The notes beneath the pieces were generated by a model that did not search any database, was not told the DNA's origin, and worked only from the letters and a program-made list of their open reading frames with translations. Positions 7,915-17,940 of a stretch of DNA of 64,000 nucleotides are shown here, piece after piece. The translations under genes and the position numbers were made by a program. Position 1 is the first letter of the stretch; each line of letters opens with the position of its first letter. The stretch comes from Euzebya tangerina (GTDB taxonomy: Bacteria > Actinomycetota > Nitriliruptoria > Euzebyales > Euzebyaceae). The DNA lies in NCBI RefSeq assembly GCF_003074135.1, contig NZ_PPDK01000001.1:2170001-2234000 (forward strand), read 5' to 3'.

Positions 7915-10839
7915 ATGGTGCTCCAGAAGCTGCTGCGACTCGGCGAAGGCCGTCAGCTGAAGCAACTGTGGAAGTTGGTCGAGGAGGTCAACGCCCTCGA
8001 GTCGGACGTGCAGGGCCTGACCGATGCCGAGTTGCGCGGCAGGACCGATGAGTTCAAGGCTCGGCTGGCTGACGGCGAGACCCTCGACGACCTCATGTTC
8101 GACGCCTACGCGACCTGTCGTGAGGCCGCGCAGCGCGTGCTCGGACAGCGTGCCTACGATGTGCAGATCCTCGGTGGGATCGTCATCCACCAGGGGTCGA
8201 TCGCCGAGATGCGCACCGGTGAGGGGAAGACCCTGACCTCGGTCGCCCCCGTCTACCTCAACGCCCTGTCCGGCGACGGCGTCCACGTCGTCACCGTCAA
8301 CCCCTACCTGGCCAGCCGTGACGCCGAGTGGATGGGCCGCGTCTACTCCTTCCTGGGCCTGTCGACGGGGTACGTCTACCCGCAGCAGAAGAAGGCGTCC
8401 AAGCGCGAGGCCTACGCCTGCGACATCACCTACGGGACCAACAACGAGCTCGGGTTCGACTACCTGCGCGACCACATGGTCCTGTCCGCCGATCAGCTGG
8501 TCCAGCGCGGCCACAACTTCGCGATCGTCGACGAGATCGACTCGATCCTGGTCGACGAGGCGCGGACGCCGCTGATCATCTCCGGGCCCGCCGACCAGTC
8601 GTCCCAGTGGTACGAGATCTTCGCGCGCCGCATCGCGCCGAAGCTGAAGCGCGACGAGCACTACGAGGTCGACGAGGCCAAGCGGACCGTCGGCGTCACC
8701 GAGGAGGGCGTGGAGAAGGTCGAGGAGCTGCTCGGCGTCGGCAACCTCTACGAGAACGCCAACACGCCGCTGATCCACCACCTCCAGAACGCCATCAAGG
8801 CCAAGGAGCTGTTCCGTCTCGACGATGAGTACATCATCGAGGATGGCGAGGTCCTGATCGTCGACGAGAACACCGGCCGCACCTTGAAGGGTCGGCGGTA
8901 CTCCGAGGGGCTCCACCAGGCCATCGAGGCCAAGGAGGGGGTGACCATCAAGGACGAGAACCAGACCCTGGCCACCATCACCCTGCAGAACTACTTCCGC
9001 ACCTACGACAAGCTCTCGGGCATGACCGGTACGGCGAAGACCGAAGAGAAGGAGTTCGCCGAGGTCTACGAGGCCGGTGTCGTCGTCGTGCCCACCAACC
9101 GGCCCATCGCCCGTGTGGATCACGCCGACCAGATCTACAAGTCGCTGGACGCCAAGATGAAGGCGGTCATCGCCGACCTCAAGGATCGGCAGGAACGCGG
9201 TCAGCCGGTCCTGGTCGGGACCGTGTCCGTCGAGCGGTCCGAGGAGCTGCACAAGCTGCTCAAGGTCAACGGAATCAAACACGAGATCCTCAACGCCAAG
9301 AACCACTTCCGCGAGGCCGACATCGTGGCCCAAGCCGGGCGCAAGGGTGCGGTCACCGTCGCCACGAACATGGCCGGCCGTGGTGTCGACATCATGCTGG
9401 GCGGCAACCCCGAGAACCTGGCGACGAAGGAGGCCAAGCGCGAGGCCGGATCCGAGCCGGTGCTCAACCCCGAGACCGGCGAGGTCGAGCCCGAAGCCGT
9501 GTGGCGCGAGCGCTACCAGGCCGCCTACGACGTGGCCCTCGAGAAGTACACCGCCCAGTGCGAGGCCGAGAAGAAGGAGGTCCTCGAGCTCGGTGGCCTG
9601 TACGTGCTCGCGACCGAGCGGCACGACAGTCGGCGGATCGACAACCAGCTGCGCGGTCGCTCCGGCCGTCAGGGCGACCCGGGCGAGTCGCGGTTCTACC
9701 TCTCGCTCGAGGACGACCTGATGCGGCTGTTCAACGCCTCAGCCGTCGAGAACATCATGACCCGGCTGAACATGCCGGAGGACCTGCCCATCGAGGCCAA
9801 GATGGTCACCAACGCGGTGGCCCGGGCACAGGCGCAGGTGGAGTCGCGCAACTACGAGATCCGCAAGAACGTCCTGAAGTACGACGACGTGATGAACTCG
9901 CAGCGCAAGATCATCTACGCCGAGCGGGACACCGTGCTGCACGACACCGACGAGGCGGTCGAGGAGATCGCCGAGCAGTTCGTCGAGGACGCCGTGTCCA
10001 ACCTGGCCGAGCTGTTCTGCCCGCCCGGCGTGTTCCCGGAGGAGTGGGACGTCGACCAGTTGGAGGAGCGGCTGCAGACCCTCTTCGGCCTCGAGGACTA
10101 TGAGGTCGACATCGAGGAGTTCGAGGGCAAAGAGGGTCACTTCCGGCTTCGTGAGGAGCTGGAGGACCAGGCGATGGAGCGCTACGGGCAGCGCGAGGAG
10201 GAGATCACGCCCGAGGCGATGCGCCAGGTCGAGCGGCGGGTCATCCTCTCCGTCGTCGACCGGGTGTGGCGTGAGCACCTCTACGAGATGGACCAGCTGC
10301 GCGACGGGATCGGCCTTCGTGCCGTCGGCCAGCGCGACCCGCTGGTGGAGTACCAGCGCGAGGCCTACAACGCGTTCGTCGAGATCCAGGCCCGGATCAA
10401 GGAGGAGTCGGTCGGCTACTTCTTCAACCTGCCGGTGAAGCGGGAGCAGGGTGCTGCTGGCACGGGTGACAAGGCGGCAGGCACGAACGGGGCGGCGCCG
10501 GCCAAGGATTCCTCGGATGCCTCGTCGAACGGGTCTGGCGCGGGGCCGAAGGGGTCAGGTGGGTCGCCCAAGCCGCCGATCCGTCGACCAGCGCTGGACG
10601 GCGCCTCGAGCCGGCCGATGGAAGCCCAGCTGAGCTACTCCTCCGGTGGGGGAGGGGGCTCGGGCTACCAGGTCGGCGGCGGGGCCACGACCACGGCCGG
10701 ACCGGGCTCGGCTCGCGAGGCGGCGGCGAAGAAGGCGGCGGCCCCCGCGACCGTGCGCAACGAGGGTGAGAAGGTCGGCCGGAACGACCCCTGCCCCTGC
10801 GGCTCAGGACAGAAGTACAAGAGGTGTCACGGCGGCTGA
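7915..10839 (+). CDS. secA: Preprotein translocase motor ATPase SecA
   Basis: 974-aa motor that drives unfolded precursors through SecYEG. Walker A (GEGKT, residues 102-106), DEAD-like [27 protein letters not shown], the second helicase domain ([35 protein letters not shown]) and the helical scaffold ([11 protein letters not shown]) are all present in order. The last 110 residues are a G/S/A-rich linker ending in a SEC-C zinc motif, [20 protein letters not shown]. Length is normal. ATG 7915 is favoured over GTG 7903 because AGGTGAG lies seven bases upstream. This is the housekeeping SecA1. Confidence 0.97.
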   Translation: MVLQKLLRLGEGRQLKQLWKLVEEVNALESDVQGLTDAELRGRTDEFKARLADGETLDDLMFDAYATCREAAQRVLGQRAYDVQILGGIVIHQGSIAEMRTGEGKTLTSVAPVYLNALSGDGVHVVTVNPYLASRDAEWMGRVYSFLGLSTGYVYPQQKKASKREAYACDITYGTNNELGFDYLRDHMVLSADQLVQRGHNFAIVDEIDSILVDEARTPLIISGPADQSSQWYEIFARRIAPKLKRDEHYEVDEAKRTVGVTEEGVEKVEELLGVGNLYENANTPLIHHLQNAIKAKELFRLDDEYIIEDGEVLIVDENTGRTLKGRRYSEGLHQAIEAKEGVTIKDENQTLATITLQNYFRTYDKLSGMTGTAKTEEKEFAEVYEAGVVVVPTNRPIARVDHADQIYKSLDAKMKAVIADLKDRQERGQPVLVGTVSVERSEELHKLLKVNGIKHEILNAKNHFREADIVAQAGRKGAVTVATNMAGRGVDIMLGGNPENLATKEAKREAGSEPVLNPETGEVEPEAVWRERYQAAYDVALEKYTAQCEAEKKEVLELGGLYVLATERHDSRRIDNQLRGRSGRQGDPGESRFYLSLEDDLMRLFNASAVENIMTRLNMPEDLPIEAKMVTNAVARAQAQVESRNYEIRKNVLKYDDVMNSQRKIIYAERDTVLHDTDEAVEEIAEQFVEDAVSNLAELFCPPGVFPEEWDVDQLEERLQTLFGLEDYEVDIEEFEGKEGHFRLREELEDQAMERYGQREEEITPEAMRQVERRVILSVVDRVWREHLYEMDQLRDGIGLRAVGQRDPLVEYQREAYNAFVEIQARIKEESVGYFFNLPVKREQGAAGTGDKAAGTNGAAPAKDSSDASSNGSGAGPKGSGGSPKPPIRRPALDGASSRPMEAQLSYSSGGGGGSGYQVGGGATTTAGPGSAREAAAKKAAAPATVRNEGEKVGRNDPCPCGSGQKYKRCHGG

Positions 10840-10891
10840 GCGGGCCGCTGGGGAAGATCTCCGTCGGCGGGGCGGGTTGGCCGCCAAGGAC

Positions 10892-10987
10892 GGGAGTCTG
10901 GCCGTCAGGTAGGGAGCCTTGCCGTCGGGTGGGGAGCCTTACCGTCGAGCGGGGAGTCTTGCCGTTGTGGTGGGGAGCCTTACCGGT
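10892..10987. repeat. 20-bp tandem repeat, about 4.7 units
   Basis: Units begin at 10892, 10912, 10932, 10952 and 10973, each starting GGGAGYCTTRCCGT; period 20 (one unit 21). The last unit is partial. It lies between secA and the first phosphotransferase gene and is not part of any convincing reading frame. Not a CRISPR: there are no spacers. Confidence 0.85.
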
Positions 10988-11021
10988 CCAGACGGCTGGA
11001 ACCCTCCCCCGACAACGCCGT

Positions 11022-11027
11022 TAGTCT
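11022..11027 (+). promoter_or_regulatory. -10 element TAGTCT for leaderless start
   Basis: TAGTCT lies seven bases before the GTG at 11035 and no Shine-Dalgarno sequence intervenes, the spacing expected for a leaderless transcript. Confidence 0.45.
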
Positions 11028-11034
11028 CCCCGAC

Positions 11035-11895
11035 GTGAACCGTTCGGAGGCCGTGGAGAAACACGTAGTCTCCATGGACGGCTGCTTCCCCGACCTGGGT
11101 GCCCCGGTGGGTGCCTGGTGGCCGGTCGATACCGGCTGGCATTGCCACGTGTTCAGGCTGGAGTCAGGGCACGCCGTCCGTCTGCCACGCCGCCGCGACG
11201 TCCAACGACATCTGCGGATGGAAGCCGGACTCCTGTCCGTGCTCGAAGAGTCAGACGTGCTGGCTCCTCGTCTACAGGCTGTCTGTCCGACGCATGGGAG
11301 CATGGTCATCACCTGGATCGAGGGACGTCCACTCAACGATCGGGTCCTGCGTGGGATCGGTGTCGCGCGGATCGTGGAACAGGTCGCCGCAGTTCTTCGA
11401 GCACTGGCCGTCGTTCCCGTTGCGCAGGCAGTGGCTGTTGGCGTCCAAGCTCGGGATCTGCGTCCAGTTCTTGCGGACTTCAGAGACCGCGTAATTCCGT
11501 TGGTCGACGACCGTCGGGCGCTGGGCCTGCTGCACGAGGCGGCGGCGTTGGAGTCCGCGAAGGCAGGTCGGTCTCCACGGGTCCTGCTGCACGCCGACAT
11601 CGGTCCGGCTCATGTGCTGTGCGACCATCAGGGCCTTACCGGCGTCCTCGACTGGAGCGACGCCGCAATCGGTGATCCGGCAACCGATCTTGCCTGGCTG
11701 CTCAACGGCTGCGGTCGCCGCCTTCGGGACGGTCTCGTCAGTGCGCTCGAGTTGCCGCCAGAGTTGGTGCGCCGGGCCGATCTGATGCACGCGCTCGGAC
11801 CGTGGTGGGAGGTCACCCACGGGCTGGACCAGCAGGACCAAGTGCTGGTGGCCCGTGGGCTTGCCGGGATACGCCAACGACTGCCTGCTTCGTAG
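11035..11895 (+). CDS. APH-family phosphotransferase 1 (protein-kinase-like fold)
   Basis: 286-aa small-molecule kinase-like protein. The catalytic loop LLHADIGPAHVLCD (about residue 184) carries the Brenner motif HxDxxxxxx, and GVLDWSDAAIGDPATDLAWLL (about 203-223) carries the metal-binding Asp. The N-lobe has VRLPRRRDVQRHLRMEAGLLSVLEE with the ATP-site Arg/Lys region and the glutamate. The usual GD before the loop is AD and Asn is replaced by His in the metal site, so activity is likely but not certain. An internal ATG at 11074 is an alternative start. The stop overlaps the next start by one base. The substrate is unknown; calling it drug resistance is not justified by sequence alone. Confidence 0.75.
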   Translation: MNRSEAVEKHVVSMDGCFPDLGAPVGAWWPVDTGWHCHVFRLESGHAVRLPRRRDVQRHLRMEAGLLSVLEESDVLAPRLQAVCPTHGSMVITWIEGRPLNDRVLRGIGVARIVEQVAAVLRALAVVPVAQAVAVGVQARDLRPVLADFRDRVIPLVDDRRALGLLHEAAALESAKAGRSPRVLLHADIGPAHVLCDHQGLTGVLDWSDAAIGDPATDLAWLLNGCGRRLRDGLVSALELPPELVRRADLMHALGPWWEVTHGLDQQDQVLVARGLAGIRQRLPAS

Positions 11896-12767
11896 TGCCA
11901 GACCTCGATCACCTCAGGAGGCTGCCGGGCGGCGAGCGGTGGCTCTCGGGGCTGGCTGCCCGACGCGCTGATGTCGCCGCGTTGTGGCAACTGGACGTCG
12001 GCCCTCCCTTCGGCCGCTCTCACGTCTCGTGGACTGCGCCAGCCGTGAGTCCGGTGCACGGTGAGGTGGTCCTGAAGCTGAACTTCCCACATTCGGAGAG
12101 CGAGCGGGAGGGCGCCGCGTTGGCGGTGTGGAACGGGGATGGCGCTGTTCGGCTCTTGGCGGAGGACTCAGCCCGCCGTGCACTGCTGCTGGAGCGTTGT
12201 CGACCAGGTACGGCACTTGCCGACGTCGAGGATGCGGACCTTGCTGGTTCGCAAGACCGGATGGACGTCGTGGTCGATCTGCTCCGACGGACGCTGGTTC
12301 CGACCACCGTGGCCTTCACCTCGCTGGCAGATGAAGCTGGCCGTTGGGCCCGCCGGTTGCCGCGACGATGGAACGCCTTCGGGCGACCGTTTCCACAACG
12401 ACTCGTTCATGCTGCGGTCGCAGACATCGAGGATCTGCTCCTCGGTGTGGAGCCGCCGGTCTTGCTGAACGCTGATCTGCACGCCCACAACATCCTGTCG
12501 GCCGAGCGAGAGCCGTGGCTGATCATCGACCCGAAACCGTTGGTCGGAGAGCGAGCCTTCGCGGCGGCCTCGATCGTTCGATCCTTCGAGTTCGGGCACA
12601 GCCTCCGCGCCGTGTGGCACCGACTGGACCGGCTCTGCGATGGGCTCCAGCTCGATCGAGAACGGGCCAGGCGGTGGACGTGTGCCCAGACGACGGCCTG
12701 GGCGGTGGACTCGTCGCATCGCGAGGCCCATATCGAGGTCGTGGAGTGGCTGCGATCGGTCGGCTGA
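11895..12767 (+). CDS. APH(6)/hydroxyurea-kinase-type phosphotransferase 2
   Basis: 290-aa kinase-fold protein. LLNADLHAHNILSAEREPWLIIDPKPLVGERAF (about 192-224) is the catalytic and metal site in the form typical of the streptomycin 6-kinase/hydroxyurea phosphotransferase family, where the Asp-Pro-Lys triplet and a small-residue tail follow. The N-lobe contains VLKLNFPHSESEREGAALAVW with the ATP-site lysine. The GTG at 11895 uses the final G of the preceding TAG (TAGTG), so translation is coupled to the first kinase. Reading further upstream would put the protein inside that gene. The physiological substrate is unknown. Confidence 0.8.
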   Translation: MPDLDHLRRLPGGERWLSGLAARRADVAALWQLDVGPPFGRSHVSWTAPAVSPVHGEVVLKLNFPHSESEREGAALAVWNGDGAVRLLAEDSARRALLLERCRPGTALADVEDADLAGSQDRMDVVVDLLRRTLVPTTVAFTSLADEAGRWARRLPRRWNAFGRPFPQRLVHAAVADIEDLLLGVEPPVLLNADLHAHNILSAEREPWLIIDPKPLVGERAFAAASIVRSFEFGHSLRAVWHRLDRLCDGLQLDRERARRWTCAQTTAWAVDSSHREAHIEVVEWLRSVG

Positions 12768-12909
12768 ATCGTGGCCGCATCGGGTTGTCATTCCTAAGCG
12801 GAAGCGGTGTTCACCCCGCCTCGTGGCGCCTGTCGACTCACCCCCTCGAGACTCAGCCGGTCGGTGGTCTACCATCCCCGGCCCTGGAGCAGCGGATCCG
12901 GAGGTCTCG

Positions 12910-13863
12910 ATGATGCACACCGACGAGTTGAATGTGTCGGCAGCAACGGTTCGGGCACTCCTTCGCGACCAGTTCAGCGAGTTGGCGCACCTGCCCCTCC
13001 GCCGGTACGAGTCCTCGGGCACGGTCAACGCGATCTTCCGTCTCGGCGAGTCGCTGGCGGCCAAGTTCCCACTGCGCAAAGGCAAGCCCGAGGAGGTGGC
13101 AAGCGTCATCGCCAAAGAGAAGGCGGCCGCCGTGCGCATAGCCGGCTTGAGTCCTGTGCCCGTCCCTTCCTTCGTCGGAATGGGCCGCCCGGGTGCTGGC
13201 TACCCGCTTGCGTGGTCGGTGCAGACCTGGTTGCCGGGGGAGGTGGCGACCAGCACCTCGCTGGGGGACTCGGAGACCTTCGCCATGGATCTCGCAGGCC
13301 TCATCGGCGCCTTGAGGTATGGCGACACACGTGGCGAGGCCTTCGCGGGCAGCAACAGGGGCGGGTCGTTGCCGGTCCACGACGAGTGGGTCGATGAGTG
13401 CCTCCAGAGGAGCCGAGGGCTGCTGGACACCGAACTCCTCAGGGCGCTCTGGCAAGACTTCAGGCGGCTGCCCCAGCCTCCCACCGACGTGCTTAGCCAC
13501 ACCGACCTGATCCCGGCCAACCTCCTGACGGATGGCACGCATCTGACCGGTGTCCTCGACGTCGGTGGCTTCGGTCCGGCCGATCCTGCATTGGACCTCG
13601 TGGCCGGTTGGCACCTGCTGGACGTCGGTCCGCGTCAGATCTTCAGGGAGCTGCTCGGCAGCGACGACGTCGAGTGGCAGCGAGGCAAGGCTTGGGCCTT
13701 CGAGCAGGCGCTCGGTGCGGTGTGGTACTACCTCGGGTCCAACCACGTGATGACGGAGATGGGTTCCTGGACCCTCCATCGGATCGTCGAAGACGAGACC
13801 GGTGACGGCAACCTCTTGGCACATTCAGGGAGCACGATCTGGAAGATGTTGGCAACCTCCTGA
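12910..13863 (+). CDS. APH-family phosphotransferase 3
   Basis: 317-aa protein of the same fold. VNAIFRLGESLAAKFPLRKG (about 37-56) holds the ATP-binding Lys; VLSHTDLIPANLLTDGTHLTGVLDVGGFGPADPALDLVAGW (about 194-234) holds the catalytic HxD, Asn and metal Asp. All catalytic positions are intact, more so than in the first member. It resembles macrolide/aminoglycoside phosphotransferase-like proteins. GGAGG five bases before ATG 12910 fixes the start and implies leadered, independent initiation. A 142-bp gap separates it from the second kinase, so it may have its own promoter. Confidence 0.8.
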   Translation: MMHTDELNVSAATVRALLRDQFSELAHLPLRRYESSGTVNAIFRLGESLAAKFPLRKGKPEEVASVIAKEKAAAVRIAGLSPVPVPSFVGMGRPGAGYPLAWSVQTWLPGEVATSTSLGDSETFAMDLAGLIGALRYGDTRGEAFAGSNRGGSLPVHDEWVDECLQRSRGLLDTELLRALWQDFRRLPQPPTDVLSHTDLIPANLLTDGTHLTGVLDVGGFGPADPALDLVAGWHLLDVGPRQIFRELLGSDDVEWQRGKAWAFEQALGAVWYYLGSNHVMTEMGSWTLHRIVEDETGDGNLLAHSGSTIWKMLATS

Positions 13864-14132
13864 GCCGAGGTTGCGTCGGGCCCAATCTCGTTCCCGGTCC
13901 GGTGTCCCCGGGTGATCGAAGGCCGCAACGTGCACTTCGTTGAGCTCGCTGTTGGCGAAGGGTCCCCTCCACGTGACTCGACAGATCCGTGCACCTTGAG
14001 AACTGTGCCGCCCGCGCGGCCGTAGCCGCCATTCTCGGCGACGGCGACCGACCTTGAAGAGTCTCCTAGATTCCTCCTCGCTTGAGCCCGCATCGCGTCT
14101 GGACTGTCACACCCTCCTGGTTCAATACAGCC

Positions 14133-15713
14133 ATGTCCGCACCCGTCATCAACCCGTCGCTGGAGCAGCCGTCCGGCTGGGTTTCGCCCGTCGATGACGT
14201 GGGGGTCGATGAGGTGCCGGCCGATGACATCGTGTGTAAGGGGGCGCCGCACCCGGCCGGACCCGACTCAAGCGCCGCTCGGCCGCAGTCGGCCGCGGAT
14301 CAGTTGACCGGGTTGCTCCAATCACTCGATGCCGGCATGGCTGAGGCGATCGCGCTGGTCCGGAAGGCCCGCCAAACCGGTGCGGCCGAACGCGAGTCGG
14401 GGTTGCCGTTGGAGCGACTGGTCTCACTGGCGACGGGCCGGACTGGCGGAGAGGTCAGGTTCCTGTGCCGTGCCGAGAAGGCGCTGTGCCACCTGCCGGC
14501 TGTTGATGCCGCCTTTGCGCAGGGCCGCCTGTCCTGGTCGCAGGTCCGCGGGATCGTGAGCGCGGTCAAGGGGTTGCGGGTGGCGCAGATGGCCGAACTC
14601 GACGGCGAGCTGGGACCTGAGATCGGCCAGGGGGAGCCGGACCGCATCGTCCAACGGGCCTTTGGCTGGGCCGATGTCATCACCGCCGAAGACACCACAG
14701 TGGAGGAGCAGGACCCGGGCGACCGACGCACCTTCCGGGTGCAGCCCGATCTGTTCGGAGGCGCGGCCTATCACGGCTATGACCGCCTCGATGCGGTGAC
14801 GGCGATCGCCGAAGCTGCTGAGGCGGCCGCCGACCCACCAGCCAAGCCCGTCGCGGTTCGGGTTGACGCTGACGGCAGTCCGGTGCCGGCCGAGCTGCTC
14901 CCATCGACCGCCCGGTCGGCCCAACTGGCCGAGGGGCTGCGTCGGGTCGCTGCCGCCTACCTGGCTGGTGCACTCCCGACATCGGACAGACACGAACCCC
15001 CGGACCCGCCCGAGGGCATGCCCAGTCGTCCGGCACTCGACCACGCCCAGACCGACGTGCCCCAGACCATCGCCGACCAGGCCCGGGCCCGAACCGACAG
15101 TGCAGCCGCCACACCCAACGAGCCCCACACCCACGGCACTACAAAGCACACCAACCCGCCAGGCGGGTCTCGGCGCACCCTAGGCCAGGCCGATCACGTC
15201 GCTCATCCGACTCCCAGACCCATCACGCCCTCGCGGGCATCACGGCCGCCACGACCCACGATCTCCATCGTCATCGACCACCGCGACCTACCGTCGGCGA
15301 CCGGCCGGGCACTGACCCGCTGGCATGGCGGCCCGATCCCGCTGACCCGCCTCACGGTCGATCGGCTCCTGTGTGACCCGCACCTGACCACCGTGGTGAC
15401 CGATGCCGGCCGGCCCATCGCCGTCGGCGATGCCACCTCGCCGATCACCAGGGCGCATTACCGCACCCTCTACGCCGTGGATCATGGCTGCCGCCTGCCT
15501 GGCTGTACCGCCCCGCCGCAGCACTGCGACGCCCACCACATCATCCCCCGCTCCCGGGGCGGACCCACCAGCACCGACAACCTGATGCTGCTCTGTCGCG
15601 ACTGCCACAGCCGGGTCCACACGCGTGGACTCCGCCTCGAACTGGATCGACATACCAGGGCCGTCACCCTCACCACCCCCGACGGCCGCACCTACACCAG
15701 CCTCCCCGCCTGA
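14133..15713 (+). CDS. DUF222/HNH endonuclease domain protein (13E12-repeat type)
   Basis: 526 aa. The N-terminal 250 residues are the DUF222 helical region (LVSLATGRTGGEVRFLCRAEKALCHLPAVDAAFAQGRLSWSQVRGI). A Pro/Thr/His-rich linker (about 290-385) follows. The C-terminus is an HNH nuclease: GCRLPGCTAPPQHCDAHHII with LMLLCRDCHSRVH, giving the Cys zinc knuckle and the HH/N/H catalytic residues. Proteins of this family are abundant and multicopy in actinobacteria and are often associated with mobile DNA, but there is no element boundary here. ATG 14133 is preferred over the upstream TTG because the extension looks non-coding. Confidence 0.85.
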   Translation: MSAPVINPSLEQPSGWVSPVDDVGVDEVPADDIVCKGAPHPAGPDSSAARPQSAADQLTGLLQSLDAGMAEAIALVRKARQTGAAERESGLPLERLVSLATGRTGGEVRFLCRAEKALCHLPAVDAAFAQGRLSWSQVRGIVSAVKGLRVAQMAELDGELGPEIGQGEPDRIVQRAFGWADVITAEDTTVEEQDPGDRRTFRVQPDLFGGAAYHGYDRLDAVTAIAEAAEAAADPPAKPVAVRVDADGSPVPAELLPSTARSAQLAEGLRRVAAAYLAGALPTSDRHEPPDPPEGMPSRPALDHAQTDVPQTIADQARARTDSAAATPNEPHTHGTTKHTNPPGGSRRTLGQADHVAHPTPRPITPSRASRPPRPTISIVIDHRDLPSATGRALTRWHGGPIPLTRLTVDRLLCDPHLTTVVTDAGRPIAVGDATSPITRAHYRTLYAVDHGCRLPGCTAPPQHCDAHHIIPRSRGGPTSTDNLMLLCRDCHSRVHTRGLRLELDRHTRAVTLTTPDGRTYTSLPA

Positions 15714-15731
15714 CACCACCCGTCAGGCGGG
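15705..15731 (+). terminator. Hairpin overlapping the HNH stop codon
   Basis: 10-bp perfect inverted repeat, CCCGCCTGAC (15705-15714) and GTCAGGCGGG (15722-15731), with a 7-nt loop; the TGA stop lies inside the left arm. Confidence 0.6.
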
Positions 15732-15802
15732 CGAGGGTGCGTTCGGAGAGCCGGGTCCATGCCTGTTAGCCGATCGTTAGCGGCGTGTGGAATCCTGAGC
15801 GC

Positions 15803-17923
15803 ATGAAGCCGCAGTCGCTATTTCATCGTGTCCTGTCCGTCCAGGTTCTGCTCGCCCTCCTTGCCGCTTTGCTCGTCGCCGTTCCGGGGTTGGCGTCGGC
15901 CCAGGATGGGCCAGGCTGGCTCTTCGTGGGTCGCAACGGCGACATCCTCGCCATGCGCCCTGATGGCACCGACCAACGCAACCTCACACCCGACAACAGC
16001 CGGGAGTACGCGGAACCATCCGTCTTCCTGAACCCACCGGAGAGCGGAATCGGGAGTACCGGGATGCTGGCCTCCTACGTCGAGTTCGGCTCTGACGGCA
16101 CGGCAACCGAGAGTGGAATCAGAGACATCACGTTGGACAGCGAGACGGGCGATTTCGACTTCGACGCAGTCCAGATACCTGGCTTCGCCGTACGTGGCCT
16201 GTCGCCGTCGCACGGCTTCTTCAGCAACATCTACTTCACCTCCGACAGCAGACGGGTGCAGCTCTCCAACGGCAGCGAGATCCGCGTCGTCGTCGACGGA
16301 ACCGGTCCCAACTGGAACGTTGGGGAGCCCGACGGGTCAGAGTCACGAGACCCGGAACTCAACACCCGTGTGGCCTACACCGCCTACGTCGGTGGTGCCA
16401 GCGCGATCAGGTACACCGATCACGGCCAGAACCCGACGGATGTCGGTGTGGCCGGCGATCAGTACCAGCGAGCGGACTACGCCCAGTTCTACGACCTCTC
16501 GGGTACCAACCTGGTCTATAGCTGCGTCCCCAATGGCGCCTCCGCCGTTCACGTGTGCTTCTCCGACGTCGATGGCAACAACTTCCGGGCCGTGCCAGCT
16601 CCGGTTGAGCCGATCCATCCCTCCGTCTCGCCACACAACGGCGACATCGCCTTCCAGGGCACCAACGGGTCCGTGTGGGTCATGGGAGCTGACGGCAGCA
16701 ACCCGCAGATGCTGATGGGCGCAGCCGCCGCCGACTTCCAGAGTCCCGAGCGGCTGGGCCTGGCCTGGGGCCAGGAGGTCGACCTCCGCGGCGGCGACCC
16801 CGACCCGGATCCCGATCCTGACCCGGATCCCGACCCGGACCCGGACCCCGATCCCGACCCGGACCCCGATCCCGATCCAGACCCCGCCCCCAACACCCCC
16901 CTGCCACCCGGCGGCGACGACGGCGACCCCACCACAACCGAGCGCGCCGAGTTCTCACAGCCCGGACCGTTCGCGGCGGCCGTCTCCAACGCCCGGTTCG
17001 GACCGGCCACCAGCAGCCGCGGCGGCACCGGCGGCCTGCCCCAGGCCGAGTACGCCGTCCTGGGCCGAGATGATGCCTTCGCCGACTCGCTGGCCGGCTC
17101 GCCGCTCGCCCGCAACGGCCCCCTACTGTTCACCCCCAGCAACGAGCTCTCCGACGCGACCGCCGAGGAGCTCCAGCGCGTCCTGCGTCCCGGCGACACC
17201 GTCTACCTCCTCGGTGGGGTCGTGGCACTCGATGAGACCGTCGAGAGGGCCGTGGCGGACCTCGGCTTCACCGTCGAGCGACTGGCCGGCCCCTCACGCT
17301 TCGAGACCGCAGCGATCGTGGCCCGCGAGGTCGTGGAACTCGGCGGCTCGACCGACGAGGTCATCGTCGCCCGAGGTGTTGGCCCCGAGGACAACCCGAC
17401 GGCTGCCTGGGCCGACTCGGTCACCGGCGGCGCGTACGCGGCCGCGCAGTTCGTCCCCGTCGTCGTCACCCCCACCGAGTCCGTCCATCCCGCTGTGGAG
17501 TCCTACATCAGCGACGTCGGCGCCACCGCGACGATCCTGGGCGGCACCGCGGCGGTCACTGACGAGGTCGCTGCCGACCTGAGCGGATCGCGGCGGATTG
17601 CCGGATTGTCACGGGCCGACACCGCAGCCCAGATCGCCACCCAACTCCTGGGACTGCAGGCAGACCAGCCGCGCGACGTGCTGCTGTTCGACGGGTTCGC
17701 CGAGGATGGCTGGACCTTCGGCCTGGCCGGGGCGGGCCTTGCGGCTGATCGTGGCGCGGCCCTGCTGGTCAGCGGTCCCGACTTCCTGCCGCCCGAGACC
17801 GAGACGCTGCTGTCCACCTGCGGCGACCCGCAGGTCGAGACGCTGATCCTCGGTTGGGAGGGTGTCCTCCCCGCCTCGGTGCAGGCGCAGGTCGACCAGT
17901 TGGACGGGCAGGCGTGTTCCTAG
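15803..17923 (+). CDS. Secreted TolB-propeller protein with Asp-Pro linker and cwb2 cell-wall-binding repeats
   Basis: 706-aa exported surface protein. A signal peptide (MKPQSLFHRVLSVQVLLALLAALLVAVPGLASAQ) ends at an ASA-Q site. Residues 30-330 contain TolB/PD40-like propeller blades (GDILAMRPDGTDQRNLT; NGDIAFQGTNGSVWVMGADGSNPQML). A run of about 16 Asp-Pro dipeptides (about 331-363) forms an extended linker. From about 400 onward come three cwb2 repeats (GRDDAFADSLAGSPLA, LLGGVVALDETV, RLAGPSRFETAAIVA, ILGGTAAVTDEV) that bind cell-wall polymer. ATG 15803 is chosen for the signal peptide; a GTG 18 bases upstream is possible. It probably displays the propeller outside the wall; the ligand is unknown. 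Confidence 0.85.
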   Translation: MKPQSLFHRVLSVQVLLALLAALLVAVPGLASAQDGPGWLFVGRNGDILAMRPDGTDQRNLTPDNSREYAEPSVFLNPPESGIGSTGMLASYVEFGSDGTATESGIRDITLDSETGDFDFDAVQIPGFAVRGLSPSHGFFSNIYFTSDSRRVQLSNGSEIRVVVDGTGPNWNVGEPDGSESRDPELNTRVAYTAYVGGASAIRYTDHGQNPTDVGVAGDQYQRADYAQFYDLSGTNLVYSCVPNGASAVHVCFSDVDGNNFRAVPAPVEPIHPSVSPHNGDIAFQGTNGSVWVMGADGSNPQMLMGAAAADFQSPERLGLAWGQEVDLRGGDPDPDPDPDPDPDPDPDPDPDPDPDPDPDPAPNTPLPPGGDDGDPTTTERAEFSQPGPFAAAVSNARFGPATSSRGGTGGLPQAEYAVLGRDDAFADSLAGSPLARNGPLLFTPSNELSDATAEELQRVLRPGDTVYLLGGVVALDETVERAVADLGFTVERLAGPSRFETAAIVAREVVELGGSTDEVIVARGVGPEDNPTAAWADSVTGGAYAAAQFVPVVVTPTESVHPAVESYISDVGATATILGGTAAVTDEVAADLSGSRRIAGLSRADTAAQIATQLLGLQADQPRDVLLFDGFAEDGWTFGLAGAGLAADRGAALLVSGPDFLPPETETLLSTCGDPQVETLILGWEGVLPASVQAQVDQLDGQACS
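16795..16890 (+). repeat. GAYCCS hexanucleotide repeat coding for poly(Asp-Pro)
   Basis: About 16 tandem GAC/GAT-CCN units inside the cwb2 gene, with mixed third positions (GACCCG, GATCCC, GACCCC), so the repeat is kept at protein level rather than being a recent slippage array. Confidence 0.9.
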
Positions 17924-17940
17924 CCGGAGCCATCCCCGAT

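Noticed and set aside
7912-9624. Long open frame on the minus strand (570 codons) within secA
   Set aside because: It is antisense to a textbook SecA; composition is Val/Gly/Leu/Asp-rich as expected from reverse reading of GC-rich codons, and no family is recognised.
10892-10987. CRISPR array
   Set aside because: The repeats abut with no spacers.
11035-13863. Acquired antibiotic-resistance island
   Set aside because: No transposase, integrase, tRNA border or composition shift; kinase fold alone does not show resistance.
14133-15713. Intein or homing mobile element
   Set aside because: The HNH protein is a free-standing DUF222 protein with no flanking repeats or interrupted host gene.
16795-16890. 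Assembly or slippage artefact in the Asp-Pro repeat
   Set aside because: Codons vary between GAC/GAT and CCG/CCC/CCT, so it is a stable coding repeat.
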